Assembly: GCA_038249195.1 (NCBI GenBank)
Contig: JBBRWM010000009.1
Coordinates: forward strand, 32,345-96,344
Source of the DNA: JAOUEA01 sp038249195
GTDB lineage: Bacteria > Actinomycetota > UBA4738 > HRBIN12
Length of the DNA stretch: 64,000 bases
Direction of reading: 5' to 3'
Part shown: positions 34,491 to 43,232 of the stretch, piece after piece
Numbering within the stretch: the first letter of the stretch is position 1
Layout: each line of letters starts with the position of its first letter
The notes under the pieces: model-generated
The model's database searches: none
Told to the model about the DNA's origin: nothing
Seen by the model: the letters and a program-made list of their open reading frames with translations, nothing else
Program-made: the position numbers and the translations under genes

Positions 34491-35525
34491 TCAGCCGTTC
34501 CGCTTCTTGCCGAGCGCGCTGATGGCCTCCATCACGGTGCGGTGCGCGAGGATCGCCGTGACCTCCGCGTGGTCGTACGGCGGCGAGAGCTCGACGACGT
34601 CCATCCCCACCAGCTCCACCGCCCCCACGATCTGGCGCACCGCGCGCAGCAGCTCGCGCGCGAGCAGCCCTCCCGATTCGGGCGTGCCCGTCGCCGGCGC
34701 CATCCCCGGGTCCACGACGTCGATGTCGACGGAGAGGTAGATGCACTCCGGTCCGTCGAGGGCCTCGGCGATGGCGTCGGCGATCACCGCCTCCGCGCCG
34801 CGCTCCTCGATCTCGACCATGGTGTGCCAGCGCAGTCCCTGTTCGCGCATCCACTCGAAGGTCTCCCGCTCGGGCCAGTAGCCGCGGAGCCCCACCTGCA
34901 CGAAATTGGGACCGGCCACCCACCCCTCCTCGATGAGCCGTCGCATCGGCTCGCCGTGCCCATAGAGGTTCCCCCATTGATCGGCACCCGTGTCGGCGTG
35001 CGCGTCGAAGTGCACGATGCCGACCTTGCGCGGCCAGGCGTGGCGGGCCACGGCCGCGGCGCTCGGGTACGTGATCGAGTGGTCGCCGCCCAGCACGATG
35101 GGGATCGCACCGGATGCGGCGACCCGGAAGACCTTCTCGTGGATGACGCGGAGGCCTCGCTTGAACCGCGTGGGCACGACGGGCGCGTCCCCGGCGTCGA
35201 CCACCTTCAGGTTGGCGTAGGGCTCCGTGTCCAGCTGGATCGACCACGCGTACTCACGGCCCCACGCGGTCGGCGCCATCCGGATGGCGCGGGGCCCGAA
35301 CCGAGCGCCGGGGCGGGAGGAGACCCCTTCGTCCAGCGGCGCCCCGACGATGGCGACGTCGGCTCGAGCCGCGCGAAGGGCCTCGTCGTCGACGGCCCAG
35401 GGCAGCTTCTCGAAGGAGCCGTGCCAATCGGCGTAGTAGGGCAGGTCGGTGTTCGAGAACTCCGAGAACTCGTCGTCCCCGCGCAGCGCGGAACCCTCGA
35501 GGCGGAAATCGGGGGCGTCCGTCAT
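34491..35525 (-). CDS. Agmatinase/arginase-family ureohydrolase
   Basis: A binuclear manganese hydrolase that removes urea from a guanidino compound, 344 residues. Metal motifs are complete: GGDHSITYP (about residue 140), HFDAHADTG (about 163) and SVDIDVVDPGMAP (about 255). Compared with typical agmatinases (about 300 residues) it has an N-terminal extension of some 40 residues. Agmatine, guanidinobutyrate or a related guanidine could be the substrate; no arginine decarboxylase is adjacent. The ATG at 35525 is 63 bases from the divergent EEP gene. Confidence 0.88.
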   Translation of the reverse strand: MTDAPDFRLEGSALRGDDEFSEFSNTDLPYYADWHGSFEKLPWAVDDEALRAARADVAIVGAPLDEGVSSRPGARFGPRAIRMAPTAWGREYAWSIQLDTEPYANLKVVDAGDAPVVPTRFKRGLRVIHEKVFRVAASGAIPIVLGGDHSITYPSAAAVARHAWPRKVGIVHFDAHADTGADQWGNLYGHGEPMRRLIEEGWVAGPNFVQVGLRGYWPERETFEWMREQGLRWHTMVEIEERGAEAVIADAIAEALDGPECIYLSVDIDVVDPGMAPATGTPESGGLLARELLRAVRQIVGAVELVGMDVVELSPPYDHAEVTAILAHRTVMEAISALGKKRNG

Positions 35526-35588
35526 GGCGAGAGCTTGCCATACGGCCGATGGTGGCGCCCGTCGCCCCCTCGATAGGGTGGGCGGCCC

Positions 35589-36542
35589 ATGGCGAACCCT
35601 TCCCACGCCGGGGCGTCGACGAGTGCCCGCCCCCGGCGCCGCGTGCCCCCGGCCCTCGCCGTAGCGGTCATCGCCGCACCCTGGCTGTGGTTCGTGCTGC
35701 GCGACCACGACGGCGAGCTGGTGGACACCTTGGCGGTGGGCTTGCCGACCGTTGGCGTGGCTGCGTTGTTGATCCTCGGGCCGCTCGCGCTCACCCGCAG
35801 ACGCTGGCTGCCCCTGCTCGCGGGCATCTCGATCTTCCTCGCGTGCCTCACGGCGACCGTCGAGCCGCGGGTACCACGTTCGGGACCAGCTCCCACGCTG
35901 CCGGTCGTGATCGCGATGGCGAATGTCTACGACGCGAACCCCGAGCCTGATGCGGCCGTCGCCGCACTCGAGGCGCGTTCCGTCGACGTCCTGGCCACCG
36001 TCGAGATGGGCGAGGGGTTCTGGACGCGGCTCGACGGCGTCGGCGAGCTTCCCTACACCGTCGTGGACGGCGGGATCGGTGTGCACGCCCGCTGGCCGAT
36101 GGCGTTGCTGCGCCCCGCCGGCCTCCCGCGCTCGCGCATCCTGCGGATCGGCGTGGACGCGCCCGGTCGCCCGTTCGTGCTCTACGTCGCCCACGCGCTG
36201 AACCCTCTGCACGACTCCAGCACGTTCGCCGACCAGCAGGCGTTGGCCCGTTCGATCGTCGACGCGGCGGCCCGAGAGCGACGCCCGGTGGTCGTGGTCG
36301 GCGACTTCAACGCGTCGGACCGGGCGCTCGCGTACCGGATCTTCGATCGTTCGCTGCGCGACGCGATGCGCGAGGGTGGGTGGGCGGCATCCACGTACTT
36401 CGGCGGGTGGTGGCCGGCCCTGTTCCTGCGGATCGACCATGCGTTCGTCTCGGCGGATTGGTGCGCCACCGACGGATCTACCTTCGCCGTGCCCGGGTCG
36501 GATCACCACGGGATCCAGGTGAGCGTGGGTCCCTGTCCCTGA
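35589..36542 (+). CDS. Endonuclease/exonuclease/phosphatase family membrane protein
   Basis: A 317-residue protein. Three hydrophobic segments occur in the first 100 residues (about 20-40, 48-68, 78-98), then an EEP fold whose active site faces outward: metal Glu in ATVEMGEGFW, VVGDFNASD (about residue 238) and SDHHGIQV (His, near the end). This arrangement is common in secreted or membrane-tethered DNase I-like enzymes and phosphatases of actinobacteria. The substrate is unknown. It is convergent with the oxidoreductase at 36551, 8 bases apart. Confidence 0.85.
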   Translation: MANPSHAGASTSARPRRRVPPALAVAVIAAPWLWFVLRDHDGELVDTLAVGLPTVGVAALLILGPLALTRRRWLPLLAGISIFLACLTATVEPRVPRSGPAPTLPVVIAMANVYDANPEPDAAVAALEARSVDVLATVEMGEGFWTRLDGVGELPYTVVDGGIGVHARWPMALLRPAGLPRSRILRIGVDAPGRPFVLYVAHALNPLHDSSTFADQQALARSIVDAAARERRPVVVVGDFNASDRALAYRIFDRSLRDAMREGGWAASTYFGGWWPALFLRIDHAFVSADWCATDGSTFAVPGSDHHGIQVSVGPCP

Positions 36543-36550
36543 GGGTGCCG

Positions 36551-38131
36551 CTAACGCCTCTTGGCGTCGGCAAGGAGCTGGCGCGCGGCGTTGGCTCCCG
36601 GGCCGCCCGTGATGCCGCCGCCGGGGTGGGCTCCCGAACCGGCCAGGTACAGGCCACGCAGGGGCATCTCGTAGCGGGCGTAGCCGTTCAGGGGTCGCCA
36701 CGCGAAGAACTGATCCAGCCCGGGCTCCGCGTGGTAGACGTGGCCTCCGCTGAGGGCGTAGTCCGACTCCATATCCGCGGGCGTGATGACCTGGCGAGCC
36801 TCCACCAGCTCGCCTAGACCCGGAGCGAACCGCTCGAGAGACGCCACCGCGATGTCGCCGAGGCGGTCACGCTCGCTGGACCAATCGCCGTCGCGCAGGC
36901 ACCGCGGCGCCGCCTGGAACACGATCGACATCACGTGCTTGCCCTCGGGAGCGAGCGAGGGGTCGACGAGCGATGGGATCGTTGCCTCCAGGATGGGATC
37001 GGCGGCCACGTGCCCATACTTGTGCGCGTCCATGGCCTTCTCGACGTGGTCGATGGACAGCCCGACCACGATCCGGCCCTTCAGGCGCTCCTCGGAGTCG
37101 ACGCCCGCGAACGCGGGAAGGGCCGAGAGGGCGAGGTTGACCTTGGCCGTCGCCCCCGGCTGCCGGATGTTGTCCGCCCGCCACCTCAGGTGCGGTCCGA
37201 GCTCCACGGGATCGCAGAGGTCGAGGGTCGTCTTGGGGTCCGCGCCGGAGACCACCAGGGCGGCGTCGAGCGTGTCGCCCGTCGCCGTGCTCACCCCGAT
37301 CACCCGGCCGTCGACGGAGCGCACGGCGGTGACCTCGACGTCGGTGCGGATGTCGACGCCGAGGCTCCGCGCCGCGGAGGCCAGGGCGTCGGCGAGCGCG
37401 CCCGTCCCTCCTGCCGCGAACGTGGCCGTCCCGGCCGCCCCGCCGTCGTTGCCGGCGGAGTCGTTGATGAACACGGCGGCGGTCCCCGTGGCCCACGCGC
37501 CCATAGAGGTGTAGAGCACTCCCCGGGTCGCGAGCGCGCCTCGGACCGCCTCCTGCTCGAACGTCTCCTGCACGAGGTCTGCCACCGCCATGGGGAGCGC
37601 GCGGACGGTCTCGCGGCCGGTCTTGGCGCCGAGGTCGTGGAAGGCTTTGCCGAGTTTCAACCCCATGATGGCGTCGCCGAGCGAGGGGCTCTTGGGATCC
37701 GGCGGCGTGACGGCGTTCAGGTAGGCCATGAAGCTCGCGAACGCCCGGATCTTCTTGTCGAAGAGCCGGTAGGCGTCGGCATCTGCGCCCTCACCGCCTG
37801 CCAGCTCGGTCGCCGTGCGCTCGGGGTCACCCCAGAACGTCACCCCGGGGCCCTCGAGCCGCGGGGCGAACATCCGCACAGCTGGCGTGATCGTGCTCAG
37901 CCCGTGCGCCGAGAGCTTCAGGTCCCTCGCGACGGAGACGCGCAACCGCCCCACGGTGTGCACGAGGCCCGGCGCGGTGAAGCCGGGGGCCACCTCCGTG
38001 TTGCGCAAGATGCCACCGACCGCCTCGGCGCGCTCCAGCACCACGACCTTGCGGCCCGCCCGAGCGAGGTAGGCGGCGGCCACGAGGCCGTTGTGTCCAC
38101 CGCCGATCACCACGACGTCGGTCCGGGCCAT
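36551..38131 (-). CDS. FAD-dependent oxidoreductase, PYROXD2/CrtI-like (1)
   Basis: A 526-residue flavoprotein. The N-terminal dinucleotide motif GGGHNGLVAAAYLARAG, followed by VVVLERAEAVGG, and the C-terminal GAHPGGGITGGPG match the PYROXD2 / phytoene-desaturase-like family. The substrate is unknown; the family includes carotenoid desaturases, but no phytoene synthase is nearby. Its ATG overlaps the upstream paralogue's stop by one base (TGATG), so both proteins are made from one message. The two share the same termini but diverge in the middle, pointing to an old duplication. Confidence 0.85.
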   Translation of the reverse strand: MARTDVVVIGGGHNGLVAAAYLARAGRKVVVLERAEAVGGILRNTEVAPGFTAPGLVHTVGRLRVSVARDLKLSAHGLSTITPAVRMFAPRLEGPGVTFWGDPERTATELAGGEGADADAYRLFDKKIRAFASFMAYLNAVTPPDPKSPSLGDAIMGLKLGKAFHDLGAKTGRETVRALPMAVADLVQETFEQEAVRGALATRGVLYTSMGAWATGTAAVFINDSAGNDGGAAGTATFAAGGTGALADALASAARSLGVDIRTDVEVTAVRSVDGRVIGVSTATGDTLDAALVVSGADPKTTLDLCDPVELGPHLRWRADNIRQPGATAKVNLALSALPAFAGVDSEERLKGRIVVGLSIDHVEKAMDAHKYGHVAADPILEATIPSLVDPSLAPEGKHVMSIVFQAAPRCLRDGDWSSERDRLGDIAVASLERFAPGLGELVEARQVITPADMESDYALSGGHVYHAEPGLDQFFAWRPLNGYARYEMPLRGLYLAGSGAHPGGGITGGPGANAARQLLADAKRR

Positions 38132-39732
38132 CAGGCGACCCTACGCCCGCGCTTCTTCTCCTTCAGGTATTCGAGCGCCGCGATCCGCCCCGGAGCACCC
38201 ATGATGCCGCCCCCGGGGTGCGTGGCCGACCCGCACATCCACAGGTTGGCGACCGGCGTGCGGTAGCGAGCCCAACCGGGCACCGGCCGGTTGAAGAACA
38301 GCTGCTCCAGGCTCAGCTCCCCCGCGAAGATGTTGCCCTCCGACAGCCCCGTGATGTCCTCGATGTCCTTGGGCGTCACGAACTGGTAGCCCTCGATCAT
38401 CGAGCGGATCGCAGGGAAGCGCTCCTCGAGCGTGTCGATCACGTTCTGGCCGAAGGCCTCGCGCTTGGCGTCGTCCCACGGCTCGCCGTCGGCGAGATGG
38501 TAGGGCGCGTACTGCACGAAGCAGCTCATCACGTGCTTCCCGGGGGGCGCCATGGTCGGGTCGACCAGGGTGGGCATGATGCAGTCGATGTACGGGCGCG
38601 AGGATGCACGGCCGTACTTCGCATCGTCGTAGGCGCGCTCCATGTAGTCGAGCGAGGGTGAGAACGAGATCGCGCCGCGCAGCCACTCCCCCGCGCCGGG
38701 CTTGCAAGCCAGCTCGGGGAGGCCGCTCAGCGCGAGGTTCACCTTGCCCGAGGAGCCGCGATACTTGAAGCGCATCACCTCCTGACGGAAGGTCGGGTCG
38801 AGGGCGCTCTCCGGCAGCAGGTTGATGAACGTCTGGCGGGAATCGAGCGAGGACATGATCACGTCGGCCTCGATCTCCTCGCCCGAGGACAGGACGAGGC
38901 CCACGGCGCGCCCTCCCTGCGTCTTGATCTCCTCTACCCCCGCCTTCGTGCGGATCTCGACCCCTTCCGCCAAGGCGGCGCTCGCGATGGCATAGGCCAC
39001 CGAGCCCGTGCCGCCGCGCGGCACCCCCCACGCGCGGAAGGCCCCGTCGATCTCGCCCATGTAGTGATGCAACAACACGTAGGCGGTGCCGGGCGACCGC
39101 GGGCCCTGGAACGTGCCGATGATGCCCGAGGCGCTCATCGTGGCCTTCAACGGCTCGGTCTCGAACCATTGCTCCAGGAAGTCGGCGGCGCTCATCGTCA
39201 TGAGCTGGATGAACGTGGTCTGCATCTTCTGCGGCAGATCCTTGAAGTCCTTCGCGAGGCCGGCCAGAGGCAACCATTCCCGTGGATTGATCTTGCCGGG
39301 GTCGGGGGGCGGCACGGAAAGGATGGGCTTGATGAACCGCCCCATCTCGGCCATCAACGTGCCGTACTCCTCGTAGACCTCCGCGTCGTTGAGGCTCCAT
39401 CGGCGGAGCTCGCGCACGGTCTTGCCATGATCGTTCACACGCCAGAGGTAGTCGTCGTCGAGGGGCGTGATCGTGCCGTCGAGCGGGAGGATCTCGAGGC
39501 CGTGCTTGGGGAGCTCGAGCTCGCGGATGATCTCGGGCCGCAGCAGGGACACGACGTAGCTGAACACGCTGAACTTGAAACCGGGGACGATCTCCTCGGT
39601 GAGCGTTGCCCCGCCCAGGATGTGGCGGCGTTCCAGCACCAAGACCTTGAGCCCGGCCTTGGCCAGGTACGCCGAGTTCACGAGCCCGTTATGCCCGCCG
39701 CCGATCACGACCGCGTCGTAGCGCTTGGCCAT
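38131..39732 (-). CDS. FAD-dependent oxidoreductase, PYROXD2/CrtI-like (2)
   Basis: A 533-residue paralogue of the next gene. It has GGGHNGLVNSAYLAKAG at the N-terminus, VLERRHILGGATLTEE and the C-terminal GSATHPGGGIMGAPG. Near the middle it has the long stretch PRSPGTAYVLLHHYMGE typical of PYROXD2-like proteins. It is the first gene of the pair; its upstream region is a 225-bp gap shared with the divergent GcvT-like gene. Physiological substrate is unknown. The two enzymes could act as a heterodimer or on successive steps; both are inference. Confidence 0.85.
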   Translation of the reverse strand: MAKRYDAVVIGGGHNGLVNSAYLAKAGLKVLVLERRHILGGATLTEEIVPGFKFSVFSYVVSLLRPEIIRELELPKHGLEILPLDGTITPLDDDYLWRVNDHGKTVRELRRWSLNDAEVYEEYGTLMAEMGRFIKPILSVPPPDPGKINPREWLPLAGLAKDFKDLPQKMQTTFIQLMTMSAADFLEQWFETEPLKATMSASGIIGTFQGPRSPGTAYVLLHHYMGEIDGAFRAWGVPRGGTGSVAYAIASAALAEGVEIRTKAGVEEIKTQGGRAVGLVLSSGEEIEADVIMSSLDSRQTFINLLPESALDPTFRQEVMRFKYRGSSGKVNLALSGLPELACKPGAGEWLRGAISFSPSLDYMERAYDDAKYGRASSRPYIDCIMPTLVDPTMAPPGKHVMSCFVQYAPYHLADGEPWDDAKREAFGQNVIDTLEERFPAIRSMIEGYQFVTPKDIEDITGLSEGNIFAGELSLEQLFFNRPVPGWARYRTPVANLWMCGSATHPGGGIMGAPGRIAALEYLKEKKRGRRVA

Positions 39733-39957
39733 CAGAGGTGTTCCTCCCGACGAGTGACGAGGGGTCGAACGAGGTCAGGCGGCTGATGTGCCGCGCCGAC
39801 GGCCCATGCTAGCCGTGGGTCCCTGGGGGCACCAACGGCCTCGTGACCTGCAGTCAGCCGGGGCGACGCCGGGGGTCAACGGGGCTGGGCTACCCTACGC
39901 AAGCGTTCACGCGCAGCTGTTGGCGGACCAAGACCCGAGTAAGCAGGAGGATCGAGC
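39733..39957. promoter_or_regulatory. Divergent intergenic region
   Basis: This 225-bp gap separates two divergent operons and must hold both promoters. TACCCT at about 39892-39897 could be a -10 for the rightward gene, but I see no good -35 partner. AGGAGG at 39945-39950 is the ribosome-binding site of the GcvT-like gene. No coding potential or strong repeat was found. Confidence 0.4.
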
Positions 39958-41151
39958 ATGAGCATCGGCACCGCGTTCTTCGATCGGGAACGGGAGCTGA
40001 ACCAGAAGCTCGCCTGGGGTGAGTGGGCGGGGTACTTCTCCGCCGCGGTCTATGGCGACTTCCACGACATCGAATACAACGCGGTGCGCGAGGCCGCCGC
40101 GGTGTTCGACATCAGCCCGTTGTACAAGTACGAGGTCTCCGGGCCCGACGCCTGCCGGCTCCTGGATCGCGTGATGACGCGTGACGTCTCCAAGCTCGCG
40201 CTCGACCGGGTCCTCTACACGCCGTGGTGCGACGAGCAGGGCAAGGTGCTCGACGACGGGACGGTGGCGCGCATCGGCGAGGATCGCTACCGCGTGACCG
40301 CCGCCGACGCCTGCTACCGGTGGTTCGGGCTGAACGCGTCGCTCCTGGACGTGAAGATCGACGACGTCAGCGACGCCACCGCGGCGCTGGCGCTGCAGGG
40401 TCGCCTCAGCCGAGACGTGTTGGAACGGGCCACGGGCAAGGACTGGTCGGACCTGCGCTACTTCGGCCGCAGGATGACCCAGATCGCCGGGGTCCCGGTG
40501 GACGTGACCCGCACCGGCTACATGGGCGACCTCGGCTATGAGCTGTGGATGGACAACATCGGGGCCCTCCCGGTGTGGGATCACCTCTTCGACGTGGGCC
40601 GCGCCTACGGGATCCGGGCCGCGGGCATCCGGGCGCTCGACGTCTGCCGCGTCGAGGCGGGCCTGATCCTCATCGACGCCGAGTACACGAGCGCGCGCCA
40701 CGCGGTGGCCCCCGAACAGCAGTACTCCCCGTTCGAGCTGGGCCTCGGCCGGCTCGTGGACTTCAACAAGGCGGCGGACTTCAATGGGAGGCGCACGCTC
40801 TTGGCGGAGCAGCAGGCTGGCGGCCCCGCGCGCCGGCTCGTCGGCGTGGCGCTGGACTGGGCCGGGATCGAGGGCATGTACGCCAAGCACGGGCTCGCGC
40901 CCGCCATCAGCCCCTTCACGCAGCGCGATCCGGTGCCGATCTACCGAGACAACCGACAGGTGGGCCGGGCCACGTCCATCACCTGGGGGCCCACGATCAA
41001 GAAGATGGTCGGGTTCGGCTCGGTGGACAAGGCGCAGGAGCGAGTCGGAACGCGGCTCAGCGTGGAGTTCTCGGTCGAGGGCGAGCGCGGCAAGGTGGGT
41101 GCAACCGTGGTCCCGCTCCCCTTCTTCGACCCCGCGCGCAAGCGGGGCTGA
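39958..41151 (+). CDS. GcvT-like aminomethyltransferase family protein
   Basis: A folate-binding-fold protein of 397 residues. The N-terminal phrase AVFDISPLYKYEVSGPDA, then GYMGDLGYELWM and a C-terminal barrel with GFGSVDKAQ, fit the GcvT/YgfZ/dimethylglycine-oxidase superfamily. It lacks neighbouring gcvH or gcvP genes, so it is more likely a methyl-group or demethylation enzyme using tetrahydrofolate than part of the glycine-cleavage system. AGGAGG lies 7 bases before the ATG. The link to the two FAD oxidoreductases across the divergent promoter is suggestive: related demethylases combine an FAD and a GcvT domain. Confidence 0.82.
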   Translation: MSIGTAFFDRERELNQKLAWGEWAGYFSAAVYGDFHDIEYNAVREAAAVFDISPLYKYEVSGPDACRLLDRVMTRDVSKLALDRVLYTPWCDEQGKVLDDGTVARIGEDRYRVTAADACYRWFGLNASLLDVKIDDVSDATAALALQGRLSRDVLERATGKDWSDLRYFGRRMTQIAGVPVDVTRTGYMGDLGYELWMDNIGALPVWDHLFDVGRAYGIRAAGIRALDVCRVEAGLILIDAEYTSARHAVAPEQQYSPFELGLGRLVDFNKAADFNGRRTLLAEQQAGGPARRLVGVALDWAGIEGMYAKHGLAPAISPFTQRDPVPIYRDNRQVGRATSITWGPTIKKMVGFGSVDKAQERVGTRLSVEFSVEGERGKVGATVVPLPFFDPARKRG

Positions 41152-41218
41152 CCCCCCACCACGGGAACGCAACACCGCCCTGCGTCGTCGCGCCGGAGGA
41201 CTCTGGGAGAATGGAACC

Positions 41219-43141
41219 ATGCGCGGTTCCCGCCTTCCCACGCCTGCCCTGGTCGTGCTCGCGACCCTCGGCGGGCTCGCCGGGCTCGTCGTGGGGTTCG
41301 CGGGATCCGTCGTCCTCGGCGCAGTCACCGGGGTCGTCGTCTTGGCGGTGGGACTGTTCTTGCTGTGGTGGATCTCCCGGCCCGAGGGTGACGGGGCCGC
41401 GGATCCGGGTCGGCGTCGGTTCCTCATGCTCGCCGGCGCCGGGGGGCTCGTGTGGGCCCTCGCGGGACCGGCGATCGGGTGGGGCGCTCGCAAGCTCGCC
41501 CGACCCGCGGCGCGTCCCGTCCAGGACGCCATGGCGCAGGGGCTCGGTTCGGAATACATGGAGCTCGTGCGCCGCGCCTTCCACGACGGCCGCTCGGGCG
41601 ACCTCCAACTCCTGCTCGCTCCGTTCAACAGCGCGAACTACGAGAACGAATCCCTGAGCCTCGTGACCCAGGATCCCCGCACGAGCCATGCGAGCGTCTG
41701 GATGTATCTGGAGCGGATCCCGCTCGTCGTGTACGCACCCGGACGGATCGATCCGAAGGACAGCACGGAACGCGTGAGCCTGGCCGACATCGCGCCCACC
41801 ACCGCGGCGTTCGTGGGCATGGACGACTGGCCGGCCGATCGCGACGGTCGCGTCCTGCCGGGGCTCCCGCAGGTGGCTCCCGGGATCGGCGCCACGAAGC
41901 CCCCCAAGGTCGTGGTGACGTTCGTCTTCGACGGCGGCGGTTGGAACGTCCTCGACCATTTCCGTGGCCAGTGGCCCAACCTCAAGCGGTTGATGGGCGA
42001 GGGGGCGAACTATCGCAACGCGCTCATGGGTTCGTTCCCGGCCGTGACGGCGTGCGCGCACGCGACCATCGGCACGGGCACCTTCCCATCGCAGCACGGC
42101 ATCACCGGACACAACATCCGCGCCGGCGCCGGCCCGCGCAAGGCCTACAAGGAGCCGGGCCGTGCGGACCCGGGCGACATCTTGGTCCCGACCCTCGCGG
42201 ACCTCTGGTACGAGCGGACGGGCGGCCGGGCGTGGGTGGGCGAGATCGGCTACCAGGTCTGGCACATGGGCATGATCGGCTACGGCGGCAAGGACCGCGC
42301 GGACGGGAGCAGGCCGGTCGGCGTGTATTGGGACGACGGGGTGGGCGAATGGGCCTGTCACAACCCCGCGCTGTACCGGCTCCCCTCGAGGGTTCCGGGC
42401 CTGGACGTCTTCGAGCGACACCAGGCCGCGTTCACCCCGCCGAACTGGGACGAGGAGTTCACCCCCACCGGCCCGGCGGAGCCGTGCTGCAGCCCGCCCA
42501 TCGTGCGGTACCAGGGCGACCTGATCGAGGCCACCTTCGATTCGGAGCCCATCGGAGGGGGCGGCACGAGCGATCTCCTCTACATCAACTACAAGTCGCC
42601 CGACTACACGGGGCACGTCTACGGCATGGCGTCGAAGTGGACGGGGTTGCAGCTGCAGGCCGTGGACGAGCAACTGGGGCGGCTCGTGGCCATGCTCGAC
42701 GAGCGCTACCCCAACGACTACGTGCTGTTCGTGACGGCCGATCACGGGCAGTGCCCGCTGCCTGATTCCGAAGGCGGCGTTCGCCTGGATCCGATCCAGC
42801 TCGACGCGCACATCGAGGAGCACTTCGCGGGCGTGAAGGGCGTCGTCCAGGAGGTCGTTCCGCACGAGGTCTACCTCGACACCGCACGGCTGTGGGACAA
42901 CGGAGGGGCGACCGTCGAGGACGTCGCCGCCTCGCTGAAGGATTACCGCTACCGCCAGAACATCGGGCCCTACGTCGCCCGCGACGCCGTCGAGCAGGCG
43001 CACCTGCAGGACAGGGAGTTCGCCGCGGTGTTCGGCACGACCTACCTTGCCACGCTGGCCCGCACCGACCTGGCGGCGTTCGGCTCCACCAGCTTCCCGC
43101 AGGCCGACTTCGCCATGCCGGGCCGGCCCGAGGCCTACTGA
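41219..43141 (+). CDS. Membrane-anchored alkaline-phosphatase-superfamily protein
   Basis: A 640-residue protein. Two hydrophobic helices (about 10-30 and 33-52) and a third region at about 70-85 precede the extracytoplasmic enzyme. The phosphodiesterase/nucleotide-pyrophosphatase core begins at about 240 with the metal Asp in FVFDGGGWN, the probable nucleophile Thr in SFPAVTACAHATIGTG, then DLLYINYKSPDYTGHVYG and the metal site FVTADHGQ. An N-terminal region with a separate DIAPTTAAFVGM motif suggests a degenerate first half. ATG at 41219 has GGGAGA upstream. The substrate (phosphodiester or phospholipid) is unknown. Confidence 0.8.
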   Translation: MRGSRLPTPALVVLATLGGLAGLVVGFAGSVVLGAVTGVVVLAVGLFLLWWISRPEGDGAADPGRRRFLMLAGAGGLVWALAGPAIGWGARKLARPAARPVQDAMAQGLGSEYMELVRRAFHDGRSGDLQLLLAPFNSANYENESLSLVTQDPRTSHASVWMYLERIPLVVYAPGRIDPKDSTERVSLADIAPTTAAFVGMDDWPADRDGRVLPGLPQVAPGIGATKPPKVVVTFVFDGGGWNVLDHFRGQWPNLKRLMGEGANYRNALMGSFPAVTACAHATIGTGTFPSQHGITGHNIRAGAGPRKAYKEPGRADPGDILVPTLADLWYERTGGRAWVGEIGYQVWHMGMIGYGGKDRADGSRPVGVYWDDGVGEWACHNPALYRLPSRVPGLDVFERHQAAFTPPNWDEEFTPTGPAEPCCSPPIVRYQGDLIEATFDSEPIGGGGTSDLLYINYKSPDYTGHVYGMASKWTGLQLQAVDEQLGRLVAMLDERYPNDYVLFVTADHGQCPLPDSEGGVRLDPIQLDAHIEEHFAGVKGVVQEVVPHEVYLDTARLWDNGGATVEDVAASLKDYRYRQNIGPYVARDAVEQAHLQDREFAAVFGTTYLATLARTDLAAFGSTSFPQADFAMPGRPEAY

Positions 43142-43232
43142 ACGAGGGCGGCACCCACCGCCGGTTCGACCTCCGTCCATGAGAACGATCGTCGCTCATG
43201 CGCCGCAGCATGGCGTGCCATGATGCGCCCCG

